DNA of 64,000 nt from Oculatella sp. LEGE 06141 (GCF_015207605.1 NZ_JADEWO010000005.1:62001-126000); one strand, 5' to 3'; positions 1 to 9,542 are shown, counted from the stretch's first letter. Made by a program: numbers and translations. The notes: generated from the letters alone by a model not told the origin.

Positions 1-2
1 TG

Positions 3-593
3 GTGGTGAGCGGCGGCCCCGTCATCATTCGCAGTACACCCCTCGATCGCATCATTGCCATCAACTATCCAGGAAGCTGCTTCGGGATGCGAAATTTGCC
101 CTTCGGCTATGGTCTGGTGGGGCGGGCGTTTCCCAGTCTGGTTGAGGCGTACAAAACCACTGACATCATCAAAATTCCGCTGTCGTCTATTCAAACGCTG
201 TATCAAGAGCCATCGTTTCGCGATCGCTACAATTTATTGTTTGAACTGCGCGAAAAGTTTCAGTATCACCTGCTCAATTGCAGCACTTACCCTCCTCAGG
301 CGGTTGCTGCTGTGTTAAGGGCGATCGTTTATCAAGAGCGATCGTTGGGCAATCAGCCCGATGCTGAGGGGGTTTATGTTTTAGATTTGCCCATTGACCT
401 GATTGCACGGGCAAGCCAGCTCAATCACCGCACAGTGGAGCAGGTGATTAAGGGAATGCAAAAGGTGGGATTGTTGGAGACAGCCAAAGCAGGCGACGAT
501 GCGGATGATGTAATTCGGGTGGTGGATGCGGAAGGCTTAAAGGAAGCCTACAGCGCAACACGCGGCAAGGTGTCGTGGTGGCCGCTGCGCTAA
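3..593 (+). CDS. Crp/Fnr-type transcriptional regulator, 5'-truncated by window edge
   Basis: The frame is open from the first bases, so the true start lies outside the window. The visible 196 residues look like the end of a cyclic-nucleotide-binding-type beta roll (GSCFGMRNLPF), then the long dimerisation helix (RDRYNLLFELREKFQYHLL). A winged-helix DNA-binding region follows, with a recognition-helix-like segment (IARASQLNHRTVEQVIKGMQKVGLLE). This matches the Crp/Fnr fold. No Fnr-type cysteine cluster is visible in the part seen. The effector and targets cannot be told. It is followed by a 104-bp gap and then a chromate transporter gene on the same strand, so local regulation is possible but unproven. 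Confidence 0.7.
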   Translation: MVSGGPVIIRSTPLDRIIAINYPGSCFGMRNLPFGYGLVGRAFPSLVEAYKTTDIIKIPLSSIQTLYQEPSFRDRYNLLFELREKFQYHLLNCSTYPPQAVAAVLRAIVYQERSLGNQPDAEGVYVLDLPIDLIARASQLNHRTVEQVIKGMQKVGLLETAKAGDDADDVIRVVDAEGLKEAYSATRGKVSWWPLR

Positions 594-697
594 TTCAAAA
601 ATTGTGTTCTAGATAACATGGTCAATCCAACGAAACCTGCTACGTACCTAATACCTACCGAAACAGAGTCAAAAAAGTATCTTTGGGGAGCAAGGGG

Positions 698-1909
698 ATG
701 TCGCAGGAAATGGGCGAGGTTCAGCCCGGTGAAGCCTCAATACCGTTTACCATGCTGGATGCTCGGCAACGCCAGCAGCGCTTAAATGAACTGGCGCAGG
801 TATTTCTCAAACTGGGTGCGATCGCCTTTGGTGGGCCTGCCGCCCACATTGCCATGATGGATGATGAAATTATCAAGCGTCGCCAGTGGATGAGCCGAGA
901 AAAACTGCTGGATTTGTTGGGTGTAACCAACCTGATTCCAGGACCCAACTCCACTGAGCTAGCGATTCACATCGGCTACGAGCGGGCGGGCTGGCAAGGG
1001 TTGCTTGTTGCTGGCACTTGCTTCATTTTGCCCGCCATGACAATGGTGTGGATTTTGGCGGCTCTGTATGCTCGCTATCAAACCCTGCCGCAGATGGGCT
1101 GGCTGCTCTATGGCATTAAACCCGTCATCATTGCTATTGTTGTCCAGGCATTGTGGAAGTTAGGCAAAAAAGCGGTTAGCGATGTTCCCACTGGTATTGC
1201 TGGTGTAGCGGTTATTGTTTTCTTCTTTTTACGAATTAATGAAATTTTGCTGCTGCTGTTGGGTGGGTTAGGCGTGATGTTGGTTAAAAACTGGCAGCGC
1301 AGCCGTCGCATTGTCCCGGTTTTAATGCCAGCGACCGGGGTGCTGGCGCAAGCTGGAACGGCTTCAGCCGAGGCACAGCAGCCAGTGACCTGGGTCAGCA
1401 CGTTCCTATTTTTCCTCAAAATTGGCTCTGTTCTGTACGGTAGCGGCTATGTGCTGCTGGCGTTCCTCCAGCGAGATTTGGTGGAACGAATGCAGTGGCT
1501 CACATCGGAACAATTGCTGGATGCGGTTGCGATCGGGCAATTTACCCCCGGGCCTGTTTTCACTACTGCCACCTTTATAGGTTATTTACTAGCCGGAAAT
1601 GCGGGAGCGATCGCGGCAACTGTCGGCATTTTTCTACCCGCCTTCGCCCTGGTACTCCTTATCAACCCCTGGGTACCCAAATTGCGTCAGTCTCCGTGGG
1701 CTGGCGGTTTTTTAGACGGTGTGAATGCTGCTTCGGTTGGTTTAATGGCGGTTGTTACCTGGGAATTGGGTGTTACGGCCATTATCGACTGGCCAACCCT
1801 GGTGCTTGCAGTGTTAGCCGCGATCGCTGTATTCCGCTTCAAAATCAACTCGGCATGGCTCGTCGCCGCTGGCGGAATTGCTGGGTTTGCCCTTCAGCCA
1901 TTACTGTAA
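698..1909 (+). CDS. chrA: Chromate transporter, ChrA family (two CHR domains)
   Basis: An integral membrane protein of 403 residues with two homologous halves. The first carries a GGPAAHI segment and LIPGPNSTELA; the second carries GSGYVLLAF and QFTPGPVFTTA. These are the paired GGP/PGP signatures of the long-chain chromate ion transporter family, which exports chromate from the cytoplasm in characterised members. About ten hydrophobic segments are visible. I prefer the ATG at 698 because a purine-rich ribosome site (GGGGAGCAAGGGG) lies just upstream; an in-frame TTG at 683 would add five residues. In cyanobacteria the physiological substrate may include sulfate-like anions (inference). Confidence 0.9.
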   Translation: MSQEMGEVQPGEASIPFTMLDARQRQQRLNELAQVFLKLGAIAFGGPAAHIAMMDDEIIKRRQWMSREKLLDLLGVTNLIPGPNSTELAIHIGYERAGWQGLLVAGTCFILPAMTMVWILAALYARYQTLPQMGWLLYGIKPVIIAIVVQALWKLGKKAVSDVPTGIAGVAVIVFFFLRINEILLLLLGGLGVMLVKNWQRSRRIVPVLMPATGVLAQAGTASAEAQQPVTWVSTFLFFLKIGSVLYGSGYVLLAFLQRDLVERMQWLTSEQLLDAVAIGQFTPGPVFTTATFIGYLLAGNAGAIAATVGIFLPAFALVLLINPWVPKLRQSPWAGGFLDGVNAASVGLMAVVTWELGVTAIIDWPTLVLAVLAAIAVFRFKINSAWLVAAGGIAGFALQPLL

Positions 1910-1992
1910 GAAGGAGTGGAGCGATCGGGGTTAGAACCCAACCCTCAACACTCAAAATCCAAACTCTGCCGTCCCCCTGATTCAGCCGGTTA

Positions 1993-3024
1993 ATGATTAC
2001 CGTTTACAGTCACGATCACCGCTATCAAAACGCCACCGTCGAATTAATTGACGGCAAATTAATGCCACCCGTTGAAAACCCAAAACGGGCTGAAATGCTG
2101 CTGTCGCGGGTGCATGAAACAGGGCTGGGTGATGTCATTGCGCCTCACGATTTTGGCCTTGAGCCTGTGTTGCGAATCCATGATTCGGGCTTTGTTTCCT
2201 TTTTGCAAACCGCCTGGGATACCTGGATCATTGAACATGGTGATTATGATGCGCTGCCGCTGAATTGGGCAACCCGCACCATGCGGCACGATCGCATTCC
2301 AGAGACGATCGACGGTAAGTTGAGCTACTATTCCTTTGATGCAGGCACGCCGATTACGGCTGGAACCTGGAAAGCCGCTATATCTTCAGCCAATGTGGCT
2401 CTTACCGGGCAATCCTTGCTCCAACGGGGCGAACGAGTTGCATTTTCCCTGTGCCGCCCCCCCGGACACCATGCCGCTGCTGATTTTTATGGCGGATACT
2501 GCTTCTTAAACAATGCGGCGATCGCCGCTCAAGCGTTGCGAGATGCAGGAGCCGCACGAGTCGCCATTCTGGATGTCGATTATCATCATGGCAACGGCAC
2601 CCAGGCAATTTTCTACGATCGCGCCGATATTTTGTTCACCTCCATTCATGCCAATCCAAAACAGGAGTATCCCTATTTCCTCGGCTATGACGATGAAACT
2701 GGAGCCGGAGAAGGTGAAGGATACAACCGCAATTACCCTATGCCGTGGGGCATTCAGTGGGATGACTACTATCCTGTTTTGACGGATGCGCTCCAATTCA
2801 TTGGCGACTATGCGCCAGATGCGCTCGTCATTTCGCTGGGGGTCGATACCTTTGAAACCGATCCAATTTCCAAATTTCGGCTGGTGAGTGAGGATTTTCT
2901 GCGGATGGGTGAGGCGATCGCCCGTGTTGCCAAACCCACTCTGTTTGTGATGGAAGGCGGCTATGCCGTTGAAGCGCTGGGAATTAATGCGGTAAATGTT
3001 TTATTGGGGTTCGAGAACGCTTAG
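1993..3024 (+). CDS. Histone deacetylase family / acetylpolyamine amidohydrolase-like protein
   Basis: A Zn-dependent amidohydrolase of the arginase/deacetylase fold, 343 residues. Visible hallmarks are the tandem histidines in PPGHHAA (His159-His160), the DVDYHHGNGTQ metal site (Asp196 and His198 as likely Zn ligands), the later GVDTFETDP aspartate and the EGGY tyrosine near the C terminus. All catalytic positions appear intact. Bacterial relatives act on acetylpolyamines, acetoin-related substrates or acetyl-lysine, and sequence alone does not choose between them. The insert before the Zn site and the HANPKQEYPYFLG segment resemble polyamine deacetylases more than class I enzymes (inference). 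It sits 83 bp after chrA on the same strand. Confidence 0.9.
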   Translation: MITVYSHDHRYQNATVELIDGKLMPPVENPKRAEMLLSRVHETGLGDVIAPHDFGLEPVLRIHDSGFVSFLQTAWDTWIIEHGDYDALPLNWATRTMRHDRIPETIDGKLSYYSFDAGTPITAGTWKAAISSANVALTGQSLLQRGERVAFSLCRPPGHHAAADFYGGYCFLNNAAIAAQALRDAGAARVAILDVDYHHGNGTQAIFYDRADILFTSIHANPKQEYPYFLGYDDETGAGEGEGYNRNYPMPWGIQWDDYYPVLTDALQFIGDYAPDALVISLGVDTFETDPISKFRLVSEDFLRMGEAIARVAKPTLFVMEGGYAVEALGINAVNVLLGFENA

Positions 3025-3191
3025 AGGGTGTTTTAGGGTTGGTCAGTCCAGGATTCCGGTCAATGCGGCGCGATTGGTTCAAGCTGGTATCTAACCAAGC
3101 TGGCATCGTTGCCAGGTTTCTAGAGAGTTAGCCGCTTAGATATCGTGGGAATTTTATAAACACATGAAGTTGGCATAAAGCTCTCCCCACA

Positions 3192-5387
3192 ATGAAAACC
3201 CCGCAGTTCTCTAGAGGTAAGGCGTTTCCATTACAGCTTGTTCTCGTCGTTCCTTTCATCCTCCAGATTGCTGGGGCTGTTGGCCTGGTCGGTTATTTGT
3301 CTTTTAAGAATGGACAACGAGCGGTTAATACCCTCGCAGAGCAGCTAATCGATCGCACCAGTGATGTTATCGACGAGCATCTGAAGTCGTATCTTTCTAT
3401 TCCTCAAACGCTGATCCAAATCAACGCAGCGGCTATTCGCCGGGGGATGCTGGATGTGCGCGATCGCGAGACGCTGGGACAGTACTTTTGGGAACAGATG
3501 CAGGCGTATGATCTGACTTACATCGGCATTGGCCTGACCACAGGTGAAGGGATGGGCGTTGCCCGGTACGATGGCAAAACCATCACCGTTGAGGACTGGA
3601 CAGCAACACTGCCAAACAATGTCACAAACTACATGCTGGATGAGCAGGGTAACCGCATCCAGGTGAATGGTCGCTGGGATTGGGACAACCTCAACGAACC
3701 CTGGTATATTGAGCCAGTTGCTGCGGGCAAACCGATTTGGGCAAAGGTTGTGTCTGCATATTTTCCAACAGGGCCATACATCACCGCCTCTGCGAGTCGC
3801 CCCATCTATGACTCGCAAAATCGCCTGTTGGGAATGATTGGAGCCGACATTCATCTACTGAAACTCAGCGATTTCCTACGCAGTTTGGCAGTCAGTCAGG
3901 CGGGACAGGTGTTTATTATGGAGCGGGACGGCATGTTAATTGCCAGTTCAAGCACCGAGAAGCCCTTTATTCTCCACAACGAAGAAATTCAGCGCTTACA
4001 GGCGATCGATAGCCCCGACCCCATTATCCAGGCCATTGCCAGACACATTCAAGCCTCTAATGGGTTTGAGGTGAGCGGAGATACGCACTCTCAGGTTGAG
4101 ATCCAGGGAGAGCGCTATTTTGTTGACATTGCGCCGTGGCAAGACAAATACGGCCTGGATTGGCTGGTAGTCACTGGTGTGCCAGAAAAAGTATTCATGG
4201 CGCAAATTGATGCTAATACGCATACCACCATCGTTCTCTGTTTTGGTGCGTTGGTTGTTGCCTCTGTCATGAGCGTATTTACCTCGCGGTGGATTGCTCA
4301 TCCGATTCTTCGCCTGGGGCAAGCCAGTGAAGCAATGGCATCTGGCCATCTCGATCAAACGGTAGAAACAAGCAGTATTCAAGAACTCAATACCCTGTCT
4401 TACTCCTTCAACCACATGGCAGGACGGCTAAGCGAGTTATTCACTGCCTTAGAACACAGCAAAGAAGAACTGGAAGACCGGGTTGAAGAACGCACAGAAG
4501 AACTCAAGACGACATTGGCGGAATTGCAGCGGACTCAATCTCAAGTTATTCAAAGCGAAAAGATGTCGAGCTTGGGACAACTGGTTGCTGGTGTGGCTCA
4601 TGAAATCAACAATCCAGTCAACTTTATTCATGGCAACCTTACTCATGTGCAGGTTTATGCCAGGGATTTGTTGCGGTTGGTGCAGTTGTATCAACAACAC
4701 AATCCCCATCCTCCATCCGAAATTCAAACGGCGGCTGATGAAATTGATCTGACGTTTTTGCAGGAAGACTTGCCGACCATCCTGGCTTCGATGGAACTGG
4801 GAACCGGGCGCATTCGCCAGATTGTGCTGTCATTACGAAACTTCTCCCGCATGGATGAAGCTGAGTACAAAGCGGTTGATATTCACGAAGGCATAGATAG
4901 CACCCTGCTGATTTTGCAACACCGCCTCAAAGCCAGACCCGAACAACCAGAAATTGAAGTTATTCAAGATTACGCTACGCTACCGCTCGTGGAATGCTAC
5001 GCCGGACAGCTCAACCAGGTGTTTATGAATATCCTGGTCAACTCCATTGATGCGATAGAGGAAAGCAACGCTCAACGAACGTGTCAAGAGCTTAAAAACA
5101 ATCCAAGTCGAATTACAATCCGCACCTCTCTAATTGACGAAGCGTGGATAGAAGTGGCGATCGCCGATAACGGGAGCGGTATTCCCTCCGAGGTGCAAAA
5201 ACGAATCTTTGATCCTTTCTTTACCACCAAGCCCCTTGGGAAAGGCACTGGCATGGGGATGTCCATCAGCTACCAAATCGTTACTGAGAAACATAGCGGC
5301 AAACTGGAGTGCTTTTCCACTCCTGGTGAAGGAACTGAATTCATTATTCAGATTCCTCTCCAGCAACAAGGTTCAAGGACTGTTTGA
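3192..5387 (+). CDS. Cache-HAMP sensor histidine kinase
   Basis: A 731-residue membrane sensor. Order: an N-terminal transmembrane helix (about 16-36), a large extracytoplasmic region (about 45-335) with double-Cache features (WYIEP, ASRPIYDSQNRLLGMIGADI), a second transmembrane helix (about 340-362), HAMP (about 363-415), a coiled coil, then HisKA with the H box GVAHEINNPVNFI (His470). A complete HATPase follows, with N box NILVNSIDAIEES, IADNGSGIP and GTGMGMSISYQIV. The class autophosphorylates on His and passes phosphate to a response regulator. No regulator gene is adjacent, so it is an orphan kinase here. Cache domains usually bind small metabolites outside the membrane; the ligand is unknown. 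Confidence 0.92.
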   Translation: MKTPQFSRGKAFPLQLVLVVPFILQIAGAVGLVGYLSFKNGQRAVNTLAEQLIDRTSDVIDEHLKSYLSIPQTLIQINAAAIRRGMLDVRDRETLGQYFWEQMQAYDLTYIGIGLTTGEGMGVARYDGKTITVEDWTATLPNNVTNYMLDEQGNRIQVNGRWDWDNLNEPWYIEPVAAGKPIWAKVVSAYFPTGPYITASASRPIYDSQNRLLGMIGADIHLLKLSDFLRSLAVSQAGQVFIMERDGMLIASSSTEKPFILHNEEIQRLQAIDSPDPIIQAIARHIQASNGFEVSGDTHSQVEIQGERYFVDIAPWQDKYGLDWLVVTGVPEKVFMAQIDANTHTTIVLCFGALVVASVMSVFTSRWIAHPILRLGQASEAMASGHLDQTVETSSIQELNTLSYSFNHMAGRLSELFTALEHSKEELEDRVEERTEELKTTLAELQRTQSQVIQSEKMSSLGQLVAGVAHEINNPVNFIHGNLTHVQVYARDLLRLVQLYQQHNPHPPSEIQTAADEIDLTFLQEDLPTILASMELGTGRIRQIVLSLRNFSRMDEAEYKAVDIHEGIDSTLLILQHRLKARPEQPEIEVIQDYATLPLVECYAGQLNQVFMNILVNSIDAIEESNAQRTCQELKNNPSRITIRTSLIDEAWIEVAIADNGSGIPSEVQKRIFDPFFTTKPLGKGTGMGMSISYQIVTEKHSGKLECFSTPGEGTEFIIQIPLQQQGSRTV

Positions 5388-5529
5388 GGACTATAGCTGG
5401 GTGCTGATTGCATGGTTCTGCGCTGGTCTTTTCAAACCACAGGCTGATTCAGGCACTTGCTTAAGCTGACATGATCGATCGTGAAACGCATGTTGGACTG
5501 AGCGACATGAACGCGGCTAGGGGAAAGAA

Positions 5530-6003
5530 ATGATTAAACCTTGGATGATAATAGGCGGCATCACCCTACTGGTTGCACTGGGAACGTTCTTCACCAAACC
5601 TCGTGATATTCCTTGGGCGGCACGCCTGGATCGACCGAACTGGCTGTTCTTTGAACCGGCTATTCCGTTTATTTGGACAGTGATTTTTGCCTGTGGTGCC
5701 GGGTCAGCCATTCTCGTATGGAATCATGACCCGGGTAGTTCCAAAACCTGGTGGCTAATGGGGCTTTTCTTGCTTGTAGAAATAATTACAGTGGCCTATA
5801 TTCCTGTCACTTTAAGGACGCATAGCCTCACAGCAGGAACCGTTCTGGGAGGAGCAGGGTTTGTTCTGGGAGTAGCGTTAACGCTACTCGTTTTGCCTAT
5901 TTCAGGATGGGCAGCCTTGTTGCTTTTACCCTATATCATTTGGAGTCCCATCGGTACCTACACCACCCGACGAATGATTGATTTGAACCCTGAAGCAACC
6001 TGA
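5530..6003 (+). CDS. TspO/MBR family membrane protein
   Basis: 157 residues with five predicted membrane helices. The segment RPNWLFFEPAIPFIWTVIF corresponds to the conserved proline/tryptophan region of TspO/translocator proteins, and the last helix ends with LLLPYIIWSPIGTYTTRRM, matching the usual aromatic-rich C-terminal helix. TspO proteins bind tetrapyrroles and are linked to porphyrin or stress responses in bacteria. It is divergent in detail, so function is by family only. The ATG follows a GGGGAAAG ribosome site. It is on the same strand as the Cache kinase, 142 bp downstream, with its own ribosome site. Confidence 0.7.
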   Translation: MIKPWMIIGGITLLVALGTFFTKPRDIPWAARLDRPNWLFFEPAIPFIWTVIFACGAGSAILVWNHDPGSSKTWWLMGLFLLVEIITVAYIPVTLRTHSLTAGTVLGGAGFVLGVALTLLVLPISGWAALLLLPYIIWSPIGTYTTRRMIDLNPEAT

Positions 6004-6162
6004 ATTCACCTCAATTCATTCGTTTTAGTGAGAGGCTTCCCTGTCGCAGATGACGTTACCCTGCCGGGGGTCGTAGGGTCAGGTCTATCTTTAGGTAATA
6101 CCTGGCTCCTGAAAAATCTCCTAGCCTGAACGTAAGGTTTACTCAAGTTAAAGGAAAGCTTC

Positions 6163-6747
6163 ATGACGGCCAATCTCTCTTCGGACACCAAAACCAGTGG
6201 AAGTCGATCGCTTCTAATTGGCATACTTTTAGTTGTTTTAGGAATCGTTGCGATCGCCCTACCCCGGTTCTCAACTATTTTCGCTGAAACCTGGGTTGCA
6301 TTTATCCTGATTTCTGCTGGAGCAGCCAAACTGGTTTATGCCTTCCAAACTCGCAGCGAGGGCGGTTTTTTGTGGAAGGTTTTGTTGGGCGTTCTCTACG
6401 TTGCAACGGGTTTAATGCTTCTGTTTAACCCCTTTACAGGTGTGGTTACTTTAACGCTGTTACTGGGCAGCTTTTTGCTAACAGAAGGTGTATTTGAGCT
6501 AATTCTGGCCTTTCGCTTACGGCCTCGACAAAATTGGACTTGGGCATTGGGTAATGGCATTATTACACTGCTGCTCGGCGCGATGATCTGGTTTCAATGG
6601 CCGTTCAATGCACCCTGGTTGATTGGCACACTCTTGGGGGTCAGCGTTTTGTTTACCGGCGTTTCTCGCATCATGTTATCATTGAATCCACGCTCCATTG
6701 ATAACCCATCTGCCTCTAGCCCGACTGACTCAGCCGCTTCAACCTGA
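6163..6747 (+). CDS. HdeD family membrane protein (DUF308)
   Basis: 194 residues with six hydrophobic segments arranged as repeated helical pairs (GILLVVLGIVAIALP, ISAGAAKLVYAF, LLLGSFLLTEGVFELILAFRL, TLLGVSVLFTGVSRIMLSL). The pattern LxGxxxLxxGxxxL and the GVFELI / GVSRIM ends are typical of the HdeD/DUF308 family, named for an E. coli acid-resistance membrane protein. The biochemical activity of the family is not established. A strong AAAGGAAA ribosome site precedes the ATG. The Ser/Pro-rich tail is expected to be cytosolic. A perfect palindrome downstream (6810-6839) probably terminates it. Confidence 0.85.
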   Translation: MTANLSSDTKTSGSRSLLIGILLVVLGIVAIALPRFSTIFAETWVAFILISAGAAKLVYAFQTRSEGGFLWKVLLGVLYVATGLMLLFNPFTGVVTLTLLLGSFLLTEGVFELILAFRLRPRQNWTWALGNGIITLLLGAMIWFQWPFNAPWLIGTLLGVSVLFTGVSRIMLSLNPRSIDNPSASSPTDSAAST

Positions 6748-6809
6748 TGTAATGGTAATGCCTGATCTCTCTGATAAACCATAATAAAGAGATTTTGACA
6801 TCACATGCC

Positions 6810-6839
6810 AACAGCAGACAGCGATCGCTGTCTGCTGTT
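6810..6839. terminator. 30-bp perfect palindrome centred on HIP1, probable bidirectional terminator
   Basis: The left arm AACAGCAGACAGCGA is mirrored exactly by the right arm, giving a 15-bp inverted repeat with GCGATCGC at its centre. It lies between two genes that point toward each other (HdeD-like ending at 6747, and a small gene ending at 6903 on the other strand), which is where a bidirectional terminator belongs. The flanks carry only short T or A runs, so Rho-independent activity is inferred and not certain. Confidence 0.55.
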
Positions 6840-6902
6840 CGTTTAAAGCACGGGAAACCAAACGCCTATTCAACGTTTTGTCGCTGGCCTACCGCTTAAT
6901 AT

Positions 6903-7094
6903 CTAATTCCGTGGTTCATCGTTCCTGTTCGGCTGAGTATCCTCCAATCCTGACTCTGCCTTAACGGGATCAGCCTCTTCAGACAGCAAATCTTGTGGAT
7001 CAGTAGCCGCATCCGCAAGCAAGCTCATTTGAGCTTCAATGGCAGGATCGGTATCTGGTGCAGGATTTTCAGGTTTGTCACGACCAATGGGCAT
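6903..7094 (-). CDS. Small acidic hypothetical protein (63 aa)
   Basis: An unrecognised, strongly acidic and probably disordered protein, rich in Asp, Glu, Pro and Asn (MPIGRDKPENPAPDTDPAIE, ending NRNDEPRN). I count it as real because a textbook ribosome site (AAGGAGAGAG) sits about six bases before the ATG on the minus strand and the frame is uninterrupted. It has no membrane segment, signal peptide or cysteines. It is convergent with the HdeD-like gene. No function is proposed. Confidence 0.6.
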   Translation of the reverse strand: MPIGRDKPENPAPDTDPAIEAQMSLLADAATDPQDLLSEEADPVKAESGLEDTQPNRNDEPRN

Positions 7095-7329
7095 TGCACT
7101 CTCTCCTTGAAAATCTAGGTACTCTCAAGCTTAGGTGCAGGTAGGGCACGCTTTGCCCTACCTCTAGACTTAATTGTTGAGGTCTTCCTCACGGACGGAC
7201 TGAACGGGTTTGTATTCTATCCCCTTTCCTGTATCCCCTGGAAGATGATAAAAGCTCGATTGTCTGAGATAATCTTTGTCTCTTTACATAACATGTTTAT
7301 CTTTATTTGCTTTATTCGAGCTATTTATT

Positions 7330-8604
7330 ATGAACTCAACAGGTGACTTTCAGTATTTTCAGGGGAGTTCTTTTTCAGATCTGTTTGCTCAAGACGTTAC
7401 CGATGCCCGATACGCATTCATTCTAAATTACCCTGCCACTGCTACATGGGCGGCCTATCCAAACACCAACCATTACTTTCTGCAAGACGGCAGTAGTGAA
7501 GCCACCAAAACATCCTTTGACAAAATCTGTCAGAAGGAACCCTGGAAGAACCTGGCCGTTTTGGGAGACACGCTTCCCGGTATTGTTATCAGCCCGATAC
7601 ACCGTCAACTGCTTCACTACTGGCGCGAACATTTTGGCTTTAGTTATACCAACCTGGAACTCATTGATTGCTCAACCTATCTTAATGACTTGAGCCAGAG
7701 CGATCGCATCGATCAACTGATTTCGCTCTTTCCATTTGATCACTTAGTGTTTGAAAAACACGCTGTTAATCCCGATGTTCACTATCGCTTGCTCAGCAAA
7801 GTGACGCTAGCAGAATTGGGTGTGCAATGCCCAAACTATAAAAGCTACAACCTACACCACATTAGCCTTGAAGACCTGCCATTGCCCGAACAGTTCCCCT
7901 ACTTAATTAAAACCTCACATGGCCTGTCCGGAGAGGGAACTTACATTATTAGAAATACGAGCGATCGCAACTATTGCCTCGAAGAACTGAAGAAATATCT
8001 CGACATTCATTTATTGGATGAGATTATTGTCTCGGAGTTTGTCCATGATGCGGTGCAAAACTACTGTGTGCAGTTTTACATCAACAAAGCGGGAGATATC
8101 ACGCTCATCGGCACTACACAGCAGCTCGTTACCCCAGAGGGCAACTATCTTGGTGGCCTGATTCACTACCAGGACACTAGTATGAGAAAATTCTTTGAGA
8201 TGATTCGCGCCATTGGTTCCTATGCTCACCAGCAAGGGTATTTTGGGGTCATTGGCTTTGATGTTTTAGAAGATCGGGATGGTCAACTGTATGCGATCGA
8301 TGCCAATTTTCGCGTCAATGGGTCAACCCCACTCTGCTTACAGCGCCATACATTACTAGGATTGGGAAAAGAGGCAGCAAAGTACTCCAGCGACTACCGT
8401 ATGAATGGAACATTAGACTCTATTCTCACAACCCTGAAGCCAGAACTAGAACAAAAAGATTTCATTGTTCTGTCTGCTCTGGAGAAGGTTAAGTACGGCA
8501 CTATTTACACTGAAATTTACGGCATCGTGGCTGGAGAAACCATTGAGGACATCCAGCGCATTGAGCAACGCTTACAGGGTAAGGGATTGCAGTTATACCG
8601 TTAA
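7330..8604 (+). CDS. Uncharacterised ATP-grasp ligase
   Basis: 424 residues from the ATG at 7330; an in-frame TTG at 7276 would add a hydrophobic 18-residue extension without a ribosome site. The C-terminal two thirds are an ATP-grasp domain: YLIKTSHGLSGEGTYII gives the nucleotide-binding lysine and glycine loop, IIVSEFV the adenine-side strand, and FDVLEDRDGQLYAIDANFRVNGST the Mg-binding Asp/Asn residues. ATP-grasp enzymes form amide or thioester bonds through acyl phosphates. The N-terminal 170 residues resemble no substrate domain I can name. Its stop codon overlaps that of the convergent gene (8601-8604). A role in a small peptide or specialised metabolite pathway is only a possibility. 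Confidence 0.75.
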   Translation: MNSTGDFQYFQGSSFSDLFAQDVTDARYAFILNYPATATWAAYPNTNHYFLQDGSSEATKTSFDKICQKEPWKNLAVLGDTLPGIVISPIHRQLLHYWREHFGFSYTNLELIDCSTYLNDLSQSDRIDQLISLFPFDHLVFEKHAVNPDVHYRLLSKVTLAELGVQCPNYKSYNLHHISLEDLPLPEQFPYLIKTSHGLSGEGTYIIRNTSDRNYCLEELKKYLDIHLLDEIIVSEFVHDAVQNYCVQFYINKAGDITLIGTTQQLVTPEGNYLGGLIHYQDTSMRKFFEMIRAIGSYAHQQGYFGVIGFDVLEDRDGQLYAIDANFRVNGSTPLCLQRHTLLGLGKEAAKYSSDYRMNGTLDSILTTLKPELEQKDFIVLSALEKVKYGTIYTEIYGIVAGETIEDIQRIEQRLQGKGLQLYR

Positions 8605-9173
8605 GCCGCTTCCGACCATTCCATCGCAACCCGTTGGCGTAATGGTGTTTGAATTTCAGCAGGGGTCTTCCGAAAGTACTCCAACCCACTGGCCTGAGCC
8701 GACTCTGGTAACGTTTTGAGATACTCGATGGCCGAGTTTACCGAAAATTTAATCCCCAGACGCTCAGAAAAATTGGGTGGAATAGCCGTCCAAATCGCCG
8801 CAGAGACCTGATTATCTTTGCACCAGCGGCGGATAGTCTCGTCTACTTTGATCTGCTCTGGATACATCTGAAGAGAGCTTTGATTGCCTTGTAACTCGAC
8901 ATAACCGATGCGCTCCTCGGTGGTTCCTTCACGCTGCATGAGATCTCGGATGGCATCGGCTAGGTTGGATTGGGCGCTTTGGGCAACCCGAGTCGGGCAA
9001 GCCACTCCATTTTCTGGATCAAGGATGATGGTGAGAGGGCGCTCTTTGGTTATTCTTGAGAACTCCAACGGCAGAACCGGGCCGCCTGTTTCCCAGTTTC
9101 CAATGTATTGAAGGTTTTGGGGCTTCCAAATTAATGAACCCCATCCCAATATTGCAATCATGTTTGTTGTCAT
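8601..9173 (-). CDS. Gamma-glutamylcyclotransferase-like small protein
   Basis: 190 residues from the ATG at 9173; a GTG at 9197 and another ATG at 9161 are alternatives, and none has a clear ribosome site. The start MIAILGWGSLIWKPQNL matches the YGSLxW-type phosphate-binding opening of gamma-glutamylcyclotransferase-fold proteins, followed by PLEFSRIT and the strand CPTRVAQS. The catalytic Glu usual for the family cannot be placed with confidence, so activity on gamma-glutamyl amines is uncertain. The gene runs convergently into the ATP-grasp gene, sharing TTAA. The pairing may mean nothing more than compact packing. Confidence 0.6.
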   Translation of the reverse strand: MTTNMIAILGWGSLIWKPQNLQYIGNWETGGPVLPLEFSRITKERPLTIILDPENGVACPTRVAQSAQSNLADAIRDLMQREGTTEERIGYVELQGNQSSLQMYPEQIKVDETIRRWCKDNQVSAAIWTAIPPNFSERLGIKFSVNSAIEYLKTLPESAQASGLEYFRKTPAEIQTPLRQRVAMEWSEAA

Positions 9174-9542
9174 CTGCGTTTTTAATTGTGCTATCACTAC
9201 TGCGACAGCGATCTACCCCTGTTCATTTCACAAAACTTCCAAGGCAAAGCCGGGAATCCAGAGCTTCCGCTCGGCCTCCTGCAAACAAACAGCACCCCTG
9301 CAAAGTCATCTCCCGATAGAACCTGGAAACCCATGCTGGTCAATTCGTTGAGGTTCAGGATATCTGTCAGCAATCAATCACTTGCCTATCATAACCAATC
9401 TGATTATCGGGCGAGCTGTGCAATACGGTAGAACTGTGGGTTGACCACACTCAGACCACGATCGCATGATAATGCCTCAGTGACCACCCTTGATAACCAC
9501 TGGCGACATAAAACGTCAAGCAGGTCATGGTTAGCGCTGAAG
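9174..9542. other. Intergenic region without a supported gene
   Basis: This stretch separates two genes: the cyclotransferase-like gene starts at its left end and the glycosyltransferase ends at its right. Several short open frames exist here, but none has a ribosome site or a recognisable product. The promoter of the cyclotransferase-like gene should lie in it, but I see no convincing -35/-10 pair. Confidence 0.5.

Noticed and set aside
3025-3191. GAGGGTGTTTTAGGG near 3027 as a possible second MITE end
   Set aside because: It resembles the element at 11301 for only a few bases and has no inverted partner nearby.
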